Shown: piece by piece, positions 1 to 6,336 of the stretch | Layout of the letters: the number at the start of each line of letters is the position of its first letter | How positions within the stretch are numbered: position 1 is the first letter of the stretch | Source of the DNA: an uncultured Lachnospiraceae bacterium | Lineage (GTDB): Bacteria; Bacillota; Clostridia; Lachnospirales; Lachnospiraceae | Direction: 5' to 3' | Assembly: GCA_910586095.1 (NCBI GenBank) | Contig: CAJUHQ010000141.1 | Coordinates: forward strand, 1-9,200 | DNA: 9,200 nt | The notes under the pieces: model-generated | What the model saw: the letters and a program-made list of their open reading frames with translations, nothing else | What the model was told of the DNA's origin: nothing | Databases searched by the model: none | Translations under genes and position numbers: made by a program

Positions 1-146
1 AGGTTCTTAGAAATTATTTGCAGTCTGTGTAACAAATGTTTGACAAACCTACACATTTTCTTGCGCTAAAACTACCATGATTCAAAAGCTAAATCACTTA
101 GTCATATGGCTTCTATGGATTATTTTTTTACATAAGTTTGTACACA

Positions 147-180
147 AAAAGAACCGAGCATATCCCCGCTCAGTTCTTTT
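147..180 (-). terminator. Rho-independent terminator after the DUF5107/TPR gene
   Basis: An inverted repeat pairs AAAAGAAC (147-154) with GTTCTTTT (173-180) and GAGC (156-159) with GCTC (168-171). There is one internal C/A mismatch and an 8-nt loop. Read on the minus strand it ends in a T-rich run and starts 8 nt beyond the stop codon of the gene at 189, so it most likely ends that transcript. The A-rich left side means it could also stop transcription from the left. Bases 1-146 show no supportable gene. Confidence 0.85.
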
Positions 181-188
181 AAAATTGC

Positions 189-3100
189 TTAGCTTTTTAC
201 TACCAAATTATCCCAACTTGTTTCTATAAGTTTCATATAGACATTACACATAATATGTGAAGGATCGATTGCTATTGCTTTTGTTAAATACTCCTTTGCT
301 TTGGTATCATTGCCTAGCCCCATATTCCCAAGTGCCATTAAATAATAGCAATGTACATGATTTCGCTTGGTATAATCCTCATCAAAAATCAAAAAGTCAG
401 GTAAGGACACTGCAAAATATTCAATCTTTACAACATCCCTCAAATGTTGTTCTCCATAGTCAATCAAACGATAAAAACGTGCTTTGGCCTCCTTACTCTT
501 TCCTAGTTTCTGATAGGCGAGTCCTTGATACAATATTCGATCTGCTGGCTGATCGTTATAATACATTGCTCCTGTTGGTTCATCTGTACCAATTGTTGCT
601 CTATAAAAACATTCCTGCGCCTCATCATTTTTGCCCTGCGCCTCTAAGGATAGACCAAGCTCATAATAAATGTGATTGTCCTTTGTACCTTCTAGTTTGC
701 CTTCTCCCAGATTCTCTGGATAAATCAACGCTTTTCTTAACAAAGTTTCTGCTTCCTCAAACTGTCCCTGCGTGCGAGAGTGTCTGGCCATTTCTAACAA
801 AGCAAGTGTATATTGTGTAGTAATCTTACCTTCTCCACCCTCCCACGGATGAAATGTATGACTCATAATACAATGATATGCTTTTTTAGAATCGCCTGAC
901 ATATTGACCAGTGTAATATACTCAATATATAAGTCGTCGCGCTGCCTAATCAACTCCGAATGTTTTTCATACTGCTCTAAGCGCTGTTCGATACTCCAAC
1001 CTAATTTTCTATACAATTGATCGCGCTCCAAAAAAATGCGCGCATCGTTTGGATTGAGGCTAAAAGCACGTTCCATCGCTGTTTTTGCCTGTTCTACATC
1101 TTTCTTTTTATTGTAGTATGCTAGTGATAAATTTCTGTACACTGTCGGAAAATCTGAATCAGCCTGTGCAGAGAGTTCCCAATAATATATAGCTTCCTCC
1201 CATTGCAACTTGTCATAATACAGACATCCTAGATAATATGCAGCTTTTGCCTTACACCCATTGGCAATGGCAAAGCGCAACACTGCAATATCTTCTAACT
1301 GATTCGGAAAACAATATGCAGCTTCACACTGCTGTGCTTGTTGCAGCAGTGTAGCAACTAAATCTGGCTGTGTCTGACTATAATATGCTCTGTAATAATA
1401 AAGCATAGGATACTCTACTGTACATTGGTTTAGTAGATCAACAGCCTCCTCATATGCTCCTATCTCTGCATAATCGCGCGCCGCTGTCAAATAATTTTCA
1501 TGAAAGTTTCTCATTCTAGTATGTAGTGCTTTTCTAAGTTCCTTATCTGCTTTATTGATAAGCACTTGCTCATTGCCCGACACAAAATCAAAAGGATCTA
1601 ATTCTAAATTTGCATCCAGCCATTTTTTTGCCTCATCCTCTCTTCCTAGTTTTCGCAAAAGATACGCTTTTAACGCACGCGCTTTGATATGATGCATGTT
1701 TTTTATCAATGCTTTCTCTATATGTTGATAGGCTTTCCAAAACTGTCCCATTTTTGAATCGATCGCGGCTAAATAATAATAGGATGCTTCTTGTTGCTCA
1801 TTGCTCCATGTAGCCTTATAAAAAGCGTCATAAGCTTCCTCGTATCTATTTTGGTAAAACAATGTCAGCCCTAACAAATAATAACTTTCACTATTGTATG
1901 GATTTGGATTTCTTTCCACTAAGCGCTCTAATGCCTTCCTAAAATATTTCTCCGCCCAAGTAAACTGTCCTCTTCGCATCATCAATAATCCATATGCATT
2001 ATTTAAGCGAATATCATTCTCGTCCCGTTTCAATCCTTCCAAATAATAAGGATCTGGAAGATAAGTTGCATGGCGGTATTGCTCGATATGTTGTCCTGTC
2101 AAGTAAAGTTCTTCACAAGTCTGTATATGCTTTGGTTCTTTTGCTGCTTTTGCAGGCTTTGGAAGCGTTGGTATTTCATAGGGCTCTGGCTGATATTCTA
2201 CTAGACATCTACCTTCTGCATACACAGAAAGATGCAAGTCCTCTTCCTTTCGTCCTAGTAAGAAAATTGTCTTTTGATAAATATCCACTGGCGAAATCAT
2301 TGTAGTTTCCTCTACAATCATCTCCCCATTTGCTGTTAGTACCACCATAGCATTATCATAGATACTAGTTGCATAAACAATGATGCAAACATTTGTTCCA
2401 TCATAAGAAAGATGTACTGCCGCATCAATGGTTGAATTCTTGACTTGTCCCACTTCCTTATAAGGCATAAAATATTGTTGAAATGTCTTTTCCTCAAAAG
2501 GCTTTAACCAAGAAAAGTCTGGTTGATTATCGGTATAGACTCCTGTCATCAACTCCACATAAGGACCATCTTCATCGGTTAGATTGCGATCCCATGCTTT
2601 TCCAAAATCACCACATCCCCAAGTCCACTGCTTTTTTCCTGGTGAAATATGATGATCTGCCACATGCAATATGCCTGCTTTTTTCTTGTAATCATATCCG
2701 CCCACAAAATCATATTTTGATTTCTCTGCCATGTACGATGTTGGAACCGGAATATTTTTGTAGCAGGAAATATCTACTCCTTCGCTGTAATCTTTTTTAT
2801 AATAAATCCCTGTGGCAATTGGAAAACGGGAGACATCTCTTTTTCCGTGATCCATCACTGCATGTACATCTGGAGGAAAGATAGATTGTGTATTATCATT
2901 TACTGGAACTGCTGGATTGGCCCACCACAAAAAGGTCTGCGGTTGAGAAGTCCGATTGTAGAGTTGACCTGTAATCTCGATATACGCCTTACCTGGATAG
3001 AGCGTGATCTTTGTAATACATTTTGTTCCATACATTCTATCCACATCATGACACAATACAGAAGCACTTCCATCCTCCTTCTCTACCATCTCATAATCTA

Positions 3101-3491
3101 CAGGCAAATAAGTTGTTGGTCTGTGATGTTGTGGCCAGTTAAACTCTATTCCTCCCGAAATCCACGGTCCCGTCAGTCCTACTAGTGCCGGTTTAATCAC
3201 ATGGTTATAATACACAAAATCATACTCATTCGTTTTGTCATAGGCTCTCTGAATCCTACCACCTAACTCAGGCAACACCATAACTTTCAAGTATTCATTC
3301 TCTAAATAGACCGCCCGATACGCTTTCTTTGTTTTGTGATTGCTGATCGTCTCAATAGTAGGATATGGATATACCTTTCCACTACTTCCTTGATACACAC
3401 GCTTATCTAGAAAAATAGGATTCTGCTCTGGTTTTCCTGTCTCATACGTCGGAATAACAATACTCTCTTCCCACACTTTTGCTCGATTCAT
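189..3491 (-). CDS. DUF5107 domain protein with C-terminal TPR repeats
   Basis: The product is about 1,100 residues. The N-terminal ~350 residues match the DUF5107 type, a beta-sandwich related to galactose mutarotase-like domains. Visible signatures are GGRIQRAYDK (~77-86), ISGGIEFNWPQHH (~111-123), FLWWANPAVPVN (~187-198) and WTWGCGDFGKAWDRN (~289-303). A linker rich in Pro, Lys and Ala (~436-453) leads into tetratricopeptide repeats from about residue 495 to 1085, for example YYLLGLTLFYQNRYEEAYDAF and HCYYLMALGNMGLGNDTKAKEYL. No signal peptide or membrane segment is seen, so it is probably cytoplasmic. The start is placed at 3491 because GGAGA (3497-3501) lies 5 nt upstream; the ATG at 3503 has only a weak site. 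Family members often sit near carbohydrate-use genes, so a sugar- or glycan-linked role is possible, but no sugar genes are visible here. The substrate and reaction are unknown. The domain call is firm and the function is open. Confidence 0.9.
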   Translation of the reverse strand: MNRAKVWEESIVIPTYETGKPEQNPIFLDKRVYQGSSGKVYPYPTIETISNHKTKKAYRAVYLENEYLKVMVLPELGGRIQRAYDKTNEYDFVYYNHVIKPALVGLTGPWISGGIEFNWPQHHRPTTYLPVDYEMVEKEDGSASVLCHDVDRMYGTKCITKITLYPGKAYIEITGQLYNRTSQPQTFLWWANPAVPVNDNTQSIFPPDVHAVMDHGKRDVSRFPIATGIYYKKDYSEGVDISCYKNIPVPTSYMAEKSKYDFVGGYDYKKKAGILHVADHHISPGKKQWTWGCGDFGKAWDRNLTDEDGPYVELMTGVYTDNQPDFSWLKPFEEKTFQQYFMPYKEVGQVKNSTIDAAVHLSYDGTNVCIIVYATSIYDNAMVVLTANGEMIVEETTMISPVDIYQKTIFLLGRKEEDLHLSVYAEGRCLVEYQPEPYEIPTLPKPAKAAKEPKHIQTCEELYLTGQHIEQYRHATYLPDPYYLEGLKRDENDIRLNNAYGLLMMRRGQFTWAEKYFRKALERLVERNPNPYNSESYYLLGLTLFYQNRYEEAYDAFYKATWSNEQQEASYYYLAAIDSKMGQFWKAYQHIEKALIKNMHHIKARALKAYLLRKLGREDEAKKWLDANLELDPFDFVSGNEQVLINKADKELRKALHTRMRNFHENYLTAARDYAEIGAYEEAVDLLNQCTVEYPMLYYYRAYYSQTQPDLVATLLQQAQQCEAAYCFPNQLEDIAVLRFAIANGCKAKAAYYLGCLYYDKLQWEEAIYYWELSAQADSDFPTVYRNLSLAYYNKKKDVEQAKTAMERAFSLNPNDARIFLERDQLYRKLGWSIEQRLEQYEKHSELIRQRDDLYIEYITLVNMSGDSKKAYHCIMSHTFHPWEGGEGKITTQYTLALLEMARHSRTQGQFEEAETLLRKALIYPENLGEGKLEGTKDNHIYYELGLSLEAQGKNDEAQECFYRATIGTDEPTGAMYYNDQPADRILYQGLAYQKLGKSKEAKARFYRLIDYGEQHLRDVVKIEYFAVSLPDFLIFDEDYTKRNHVHCYYLMALGNMGLGNDTKAKEYLTKAIAIDPSHIMCNVYMKLIETSWDNLVVKS

Positions 3492-3652
3492 ATAAATCTC
3501 CATTTTTACTCAATTACTCAAACTTCTATTTTGTACTGCACTTTGTTGAGACGAGTATATCGTGATTTCTAAAAAAAGACATTCCTTCCATTTGCTATTT
3601 TATTTATATTTTTTGCTGTGAATTGGATTTCACTATTTCAGAAACCGGAATT

Positions 3653-4312
3653 TTATCTTGTAGCCAATATTCTAAGCAACTCATCATATCTCTTTGTCTG
3701 AGTATCAATATCCGTCTGAGTAACACCATAATATTGATATATATCACGAAATGCTCTATGATATTTTTTCATTGCTTTATTAGATTCTCCTGATGCTGAA
3801 GCCCCAATATATCCATAATTCTTCTCCAAAATCAGCTTTGATGTAAATTCCGCTTCATTTGTTTCCATAATACATAAATCAATATCAAACAGTTCTGTGG
3901 GAATATCTTCTGCGGCTTTTTGCCTTTGATTTATTAACATCATAAAATGATTTATGCTATCTTCATCCCTTCCTTCCAATTGGGGACAATCTTTGAATTT
4001 GCCCAACAATTCGGGATTATACTGCAAAATGAACGCAGCACGCAACTGTACATATTCCATTTTATATTCTTCTGATTCTCTACTGATAGTAGTATAACCC
4101 CATTTATTTTTAGCATATTCTATCACTTGTTCCATAGTATGTGGATTTGCTTTCAATGATTTCGCAATATGTCTTTTTCTTAATGTAAAAAGTTCTTTTT
4201 GAATCTTCTGCTTTAGAGTTCTTTTTGAACCTTTTCCACCAATTAAGAAAATAGATGTTGGTCCATCGGCTCCGCCAATAATGCTTACAGAACTTGCTTT
4301 CTTCTTGCTCAT
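3653..4312 (-). CDS. Unrecognised protein with N-terminal GGADGPTSIF motif
   Basis: The product is 219 residues when started at the ATG at 4312. Residues ~10-26 contain IIGGADGPTSIFLIGG. This resembles the conserved GGADGPT segment of the beta subunits of Na+-translocating decarboxylases (OadB/GcdB/MmdB type). Nothing else of that multi-pass membrane protein is present. The rest is charged and probably mostly helical, with a basic stretch just after the motif (GKGSKRTLKQKIQKEL) and no membrane segment. A decarboxylase label would therefore be misleading. AAGGCGG (4324-4330) precedes this ATG with a long 11-nt gap. A GTG start at 4402 would add 30 residues including a hydrophobic stretch, but its GAGGT runs straight into the GTG, and a TATAAT at 4356-4361 lies inside that extension. 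No clear terminator separates it from the DUF5107/TPR gene, which starts about 160 nt downstream on the same strand, so read-through is possible. Function unknown. Confidence 0.7.
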   Translation of the reverse strand: MSKKKASSVSIIGGADGPTSIFLIGGKGSKRTLKQKIQKELFTLRKRHIAKSLKANPHTMEQVIEYAKNKWGYTTISRESEEYKMEYVQLRAAFILQYNPELLGKFKDCPQLEGRDEDSINHFMMLINQRQKAAEDIPTELFDIDLCIMETNEAEFTSKLILEKNYGYIGASASGESNKAMKKYHRAFRDIYQYYGVTQTDIDTQTKRYDELLRILATR

Positions 4313-4355
4313 AGAATTCTCAACCGCCTTCTTATCTATATTTACAATATGTTGC

Positions 4356-4361
4356 ATTATA
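4356..4361 (-). promoter_or_regulatory. Possible -10 box for the GGADGPT gene
   Basis: On the minus strand this reads TATAAT, a perfect -10 hexamer, placed so that transcription would begin about 30 nt before the ATG at 4312. No convincing -35 box is seen 16-18 nt upstream, so this is only a candidate. It favours the 4312 start over the upstream GTG. Confidence 0.3.
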
Positions 4362-4491
4362 AAATAAATTCCGCTTTGTACCGCTAACAGGATACCAATC
4401 ACACCTCTATAACCTTGTGTTCACCAAATTGTTCAACGTCAATATCCTACCACAAACGCACACATAATTTCAATGCATAATAGATGCTCTG

Positions 4492-4520
4492 TTGATAAAA
4501 CAAATTCTATATGCTAAAAT
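4492..4520 (+). promoter_or_regulatory. Sigma-A type promoter with extended -10, for kptA
   Basis: The -35 box TTGATA (4492-4497) and the -10 box TAAAAT (4515-4520) are exactly 17 nt apart, and a TG one base before the -10 makes it an extended -10. Transcription should begin near 4527, leaving a leader of about 105 nt before the kptA ATG. No other gene lies between, so the target is clear. Confidence 0.75.
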
Positions 4521-4533
4521 GATAGCAATATTA

Positions 4534-4551
4534 TCAATTGTACAAAATTGA
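4534..4551 (+). promoter_or_regulatory. Possible operator: inverted repeat after the kptA promoter
   Basis: TCAATT (4534-4539) and AATTGA (4546-4551) form a perfect 6-bp inverted repeat with a 6-nt spacer, about 8-25 nt downstream of the predicted start of transcription. That position would suit a repressor site. In AT-rich DNA a repeat this short can arise by chance, and no regulator gene is adjacent. Confidence 0.25.
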
Positions 4552-4631
4552 CTGTTATATGTGTTAAAACACACGATAAACTTAAAAATGTTTGTGATTA
4601 CAACATAGAAAGGATAGAAAGGAAGAAATTT

Positions 4632-5186
4632 ATGAAAGAAATCAATCAAAGTAAAGAAGATGTGAAACTAGGACGTTTTCTTAGTCTTGTTCTGCGCCAC
4701 GATCCTAAAGCTGCGGGAATTTGCTTAGATGAACATGGTTTTGCAGATGTAGAAAAGCTGTTAGATGGAGTGCGTCGCACTGGACGGCATATTGATATGG
4801 ATACTTTAGAACGTATTGTCTATGAGAATAATAAACAGCGCTATTCCTTTAATGAGGACCATACAAAAATTCGTGCTAATCAAGGACACTCTATTCATGT
4901 AGACGTAGAACTAAAAAAGGCAACTCCTCCTTCCTATCTTTATCACGGAACGGCTACGCGCTTTCTCTCTGCCATCAAACAAAAGGGAATCCAAAAAATG
5001 GGACGTCAATATGTTCACCTTTCCAGCGATTCGCAGACGGCTATGGACGTCGGACGCCGACATGGTGTTCCTGTAGTTATTACAGTTTGCGCAGAGGCCA
5101 TGACTAGCGATGGTATCCCTTTCTATTTATCAGAAAATGGTGTGTGGCTATGTGATGAGGTACTACCCAAATATTTTTCACTTTAA
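4632..5186 (+). CDS. kptA: RNA 2'-phosphotransferase, Tpt1/KptA family
   Basis: The product is 184 residues, a normal KptA length. The family transfers an internal RNA 2'-phosphate onto NAD+, giving ADP-ribose 1'',2''-cyclic phosphate and nicotinamide. All hallmarks are seen in order: LSLVLRHDP with the Arg22-His23 pair, NNKQRYSF with Arg70, IRANQGHS (80-86), YHGT (104-107), VHLS (128-131) and GRRHGVPVVI with Arg143. By analogy with yeast Tpt1 the Arg-His-Arg-Arg active site looks complete. The C-terminus ends in the typical NGVWL...LPKYF. The start is the ATG at 4632, with AAGGAAG (4619-4625) 6 nt upstream; an in-frame TTG at 4548 lacks a good site and family similarity. It is a single-gene unit with its own promoter (4492-4520) and a terminator downstream (5231). 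The physiological role of bacterial KptA is unclear, because most bacteria lack the tRNA ligase that creates 2'-phosphates. Confidence 0.95.
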   Translation: MKEINQSKEDVKLGRFLSLVLRHDPKAAGICLDEHGFADVEKLLDGVRRTGRHIDMDTLERIVYENNKQRYSFNEDHTKIRANQGHSIHVDVELKKATPPSYLYHGTATRFLSAIKQKGIQKMGRQYVHLSSDSQTAMDVGRRHGVPVVITVCAEAMTSDGIPFYLSENGVWLCDEVLPKYFSL

Positions 5187-5230
5187 TCCTGATTTAAATC
5201 ACAGCAAGAGCTGCTTCACGGAAAAGTACT

Positions 5231-5253
5231 AAGTCTGCATAGCAGACTTTTTT
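5231..5253 (+). terminator. Rho-independent terminator after kptA
   Basis: AAGTCTGC (5231-5238) pairs perfectly with GCAGACTT (5242-5249) around an ATA loop, followed by a run of six T ending at 5253. It lies 45 nt past the kptA stop. The stretch CAGACTTTTTTCACAC (5243-5258) recurs exactly at 6256-6271, so this terminator belongs to the repeat family described at 5254-6336. A TGATTTAAATCA palindrome (5190-5201) lies between the stop codon and the terminator. Confidence 0.85.
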
Positions 5254-5319
5254 CACACAGGAAAAACGCAAAAGACAGCGTTTTTCATTTCTATTTGAGC
5301 AGCAAAAGGCGGCATGGGG
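5254..5319 (-). repeat. Structured repeat unit, left copy (inverted)
   Basis: Read on the minus strand, this unit begins CCCCATGCCGCCTTT (5319-5305), identical over 15 nt to 6205-6219. It continues through a diverged GC-rich arm and an AAAT...AATGAAAAA segment, then a hairpin, and ends at GTGTG. The hairpin pairs GAAAAACGC (5261-5269) with GCGTTTTTC (5278-5286) around an 8-nt loop. The flanks match the right-hand copies, while the hairpin stem differs in sequence yet still pairs. The kptA terminator directly to the left also matches the AGTCTG hairpin of the unit at 6205-6271. Read on the plus strand the hairpin could weaken or delay transcription entering the HAD gene. Confidence 0.75.
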
Positions 5320-5325
5320 GTTAGT

Positions 5326-5799
5326 ATGAAGATATCTTTTGACTTAGATGATACATTATTTGTATCTCCCGAAACTTTTAAAGTCGAAAAAGAGCTGATA
5401 TTTCCTCTTAATAAACTGTTTAAAGAACGATTGCGCTTTGGAACCAAATCCCTATTTCATTATATTTGGGAGCAAGGAATCGAGCTTTGGATCTATACAA
5501 CATCTTTTCGCTCAGAGTTCTACATTCGAAACCTATTTCGATGTTATGGCCTAAAGGTACATACCATTGTAAATGGGACACGACATGCACGGGAAGTACA
5601 AGGCACTAAACATCAAATCATGCCATCCAAATATCCAGCAAAATATCGGATTGATCTGCATATCGATGACGATTATTCTGTAGCGCAAAATGGTAAACTC
5701 TACGGATTTCATGTATTTTTAATAGGGCCGCCTGACGATGAATGGGTCCAAAAAATTATCAAAGAAATAGAAAAATATCAACTTCTCCATCTTTCTTAG
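5326..5799 (+). CDS. HAD superfamily hydrolase, probable phosphatase
   Basis: The product is 157 residues with all four HAD motifs. Motif I is FDLDDTLF, with Asp6 as the expected nucleophile and Asp8 as general acid/base. Motif II is YTTS (57-60), motif III is the Lys of PSKYP (Lys102), and motif IV is HIDDDYS (Asp114-116). It is short and has only a small insert between motifs I and II, as expected for a small cytoplasmic phosphatase. The substrate cannot be told from the sequence. The ATG at 5326 is preferred over the in-frame ATG at 5314. The extra MGVS residues come from the flanking repeat: the minus-strand copy at 6281 encodes MGVSVKK. The site GGGGG (5316-5320) lies 5 nt before 5326, and AAGGCGG (5306-5312) may assist. 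No promoter is visible between the upstream hairpins and the start. The broken gene at 5831 follows after 31 nt, probably in one transcript. Confidence 0.85.
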   Translation: MKISFDLDDTLFVSPETFKVEKELIFPLNKLFKERLRFGTKSLFHYIWEQGIELWIYTTSFRSEFYIRNLFRCYGLKVHTIVNGTRHAREVQGTKHQIMPSKYPAKYRIDLHIDDDYSVAQNGKLYGFHVFLIGPPDDEWVQKIIKEIEKYQLLHLS

Positions 5800-5830
5800 T
5801 AGTGTTGACGATTCAAAAAGGAAGGATATT

Positions 5831-6101
5831 ATGAACAAAGCTTATTCCAACAGACTGGAACAACTGGAACAATTATATTAATCAGATTGATACCTTGATT
5901 CCAAACAACAATTTTACAGGATTTTACTATCTTCTAGTGGATGGCGGATGGCTTTATGAAGGAAAACTAACGGAACTTAAGCAGGTATTATATGAATATC
6001 CTATATGGATGGATGATTTTTATATTTTCCCAAAAGATTACAAATGGATGATTCATCACTGTGATGATGGCGCCTGCCTATATAAAATATGGAAAGATTA
6101 A
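5831..6101 (+). pseudogene. Small unrecognised gene broken by a +1 frameshift near its start
   Basis: A strong ribosome site AAGGAAGG sits a few bases before the ATG at 5831, but that frame stops after 16 codons (5879-5881). The neighbouring frame is open from 5835 to the TAA at 6099-6101. If one A of the AAA run at 5837-5839 is removed, a continuous 89-residue protein results, beginning MNKLIPTDWNNW and ending CLYKIWKD. The restored protein is acidic and rich in Trp and Tyr, with LLVDGGWLYEG, DFYIFPKDYKWMIHH and no signal peptide or membrane segment. This suggests a compact cytoplasmic protein. The family is not recognised; small immunity-like proteins can have similar composition, but that is only a guess. 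It could be a true recent pseudogene, a sequencing error in the short A run, or expressed from the in-frame TTG at 5895 as a 68-residue fragment. It follows the HAD gene by 31 nt. Confidence 0.65.
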
Positions 6102-6122
6102 AAAGATTTCTATCTTCCGCAT

Positions 6123-6165
6123 AAAACAAGCACAGCGAAACAATTTTGTTTCCTGTGCTTGTTTT
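6123..6165 (+). terminator. Long bidirectional Rho-independent terminator
   Basis: AAAACAAGCACAG (6123-6135) pairs with CTGTGCTTGTTTT (6153-6165). After a single bulged C (6136) the stem continues GAAACAA/TTGTTTC (6137-6143 with 6146-6152). This gives about 20 base pairs with a tiny loop and A/T runs on both ends, so it can stop transcription from either side. It lies 21 nt past the stop of the broken gene and ends the HAD transcript. From the other side it would back up the flagellar terminator. Confidence 0.9.
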
Positions 6166-6204
6166 GATTTGTCTCCTGTTAAAAAACAGTACAACCATAT
6201 AATT

Positions 6205-6271
6205 CCCCATGCCGCCTTTGGCGGCGTAAATTAGGAATGAAAAAAGTCTGCTATACAGACTTTTTTCACAC
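6205..6271 (+). repeat. Structured repeat unit, right copy 1
   Basis: The unit starts CCCCATGCCGCCTTT (6205-6219), the inverse complement of 5305-5319. It contains a GC hairpin, GCCGCC (6211-6216) with GGCGGC (6220-6225) and a TTT loop. A spacer ending AGGAATG follows, then the AGTCTG hairpin at 6238-6268, and the unit closes with CACAC. Order and flanks match the next unit at 6276-6336 and, in inverse orientation, 5254-5319. Confidence 0.75.
6238..6268 (-). terminator. Bidirectional terminator, end of the flagellar operon
   Basis: A perfect 13-bp stem pairs 6238-6250 (TGAAAAAAGTCTG) with 6256-6268 (CAGACTTTTTTCA) around a CTATA loop. On the minus strand it ends in six T about 70 nt past the flgE stop, so it should terminate the flagellar transcript. 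The A and T runs make it active in both directions. It is the second hairpin of the repeat unit 6205-6271, so an operon terminator is supplied by a repeat. Confidence 0.85.
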
Positions 6272-6275
6272 TAAC

Positions 6276-6336
6276 TCCCATCTGCCCGCCTTAGCGGGCA
6301 TTCCAATCAGGATGGGTGAAATTTTATATTTCACAC
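6276..6336 (+). repeat. Structured repeat unit, right copy 2
   Basis: This unit follows the previous one directly and has the same plan. CCCAT (6277-6281) leads into a GC hairpin, TGCCCGC (6283-6289) with GCGGGCA (6294-6300), then a spacer ending AGGATG. A second hairpin pairs GTGAAAT (6316-6322) with ATTTCAC (6328-6334), and the unit closes with CACAC, reaching the flgE stop codon. Both stems differ in sequence from those of the first copy yet pair perfectly. On the minus strand the stretch from about 6295 (AAGGCGGGC..ATGGGAGTTAGTGTGAA) resembles the sequence leading into the HAD gene at 5306-5330. Confidence 0.7.

Larger units (their letters stand above)
4313..4631. other. Divergent intergenic region between the GGADGPT gene and kptA
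   Basis: This 319-bp region separates two genes that point away from each other. It holds an excellent promoter towards kptA (4492-4520), a lone -10-like TATAAT towards the left gene (4356-4361), and a short inverted repeat just downstream of the kptA start of transcription (4534-4551). A small TGTGTT/AACACA palindrome lies at 4560-4573 in the kptA leader. The possible GTG extension of the left gene overlaps part of it. No other gene was seen. Confidence 0.7.
5254..6271. other. Putative cassette bounded by inverted repeats
   Basis: The HAD gene, the frameshifted small gene and their terminator lie between inverted copies of the same repeat. Reading inward from each side gives GGCGGCATGGGG followed by TTAGTATG (left) or TTATATG (right), so the likeness runs a little past the exact 15 nt at 5305-5319 and 6205-6219. 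No transposase, integrase or target duplication is visible. The arrangement could equally come from two independent insertions of a dispersed repeat. Confidence 0.35.

Noticed and set aside
40..72. TTGACA at 40-45 as a promoter
   Set aside because: No -10 box lies at 16-18 nt; the nearest TAAAAC is 21 nt away, and no gene follows on the plus strand.
3554..3582. TATACT (minus strand, 3554-3559) as a promoter for the DUF5107/TPR gene
   Set aside because: The -10 is fair, but the position 17 nt upstream reads ATGTCT, a poor -35. Not enough to list it as a feature.
3616..3650. Terminator after the GGADGPT gene
   Set aside because: Only 5-bp stems such as GTGAA/TTCAC with no following T run on the minus strand. 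Too weak to call.
4313..4402. N-terminal extension of the GGADGPT protein from the GTG at 4402, giving a hydrophobic stretch
   Set aside because: The start has badly spaced ribosome binding sequence and the extension overlaps a TATAAT. It cannot be fully excluded.
4548..4631. N-terminal extension of KptA from the TTG at 4548
   Set aside because: KptA similarity begins after the ATG at 4632, which has a good ribosome site. The extension lies in the leader and has none.
5805..5832. TTGACG and TATTAT 16 nt apart, resembling a promoter
   Set aside because: The -10 box would overlap the ATG at 5831 and destroy the sense of the clear ribosome site there.
6001..6210. Minus-strand open frame beginning MGNYMVVLFF
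   Set aside because: It starts in the repeat, crosses the long terminator stem and lies antisense to the broken small gene.
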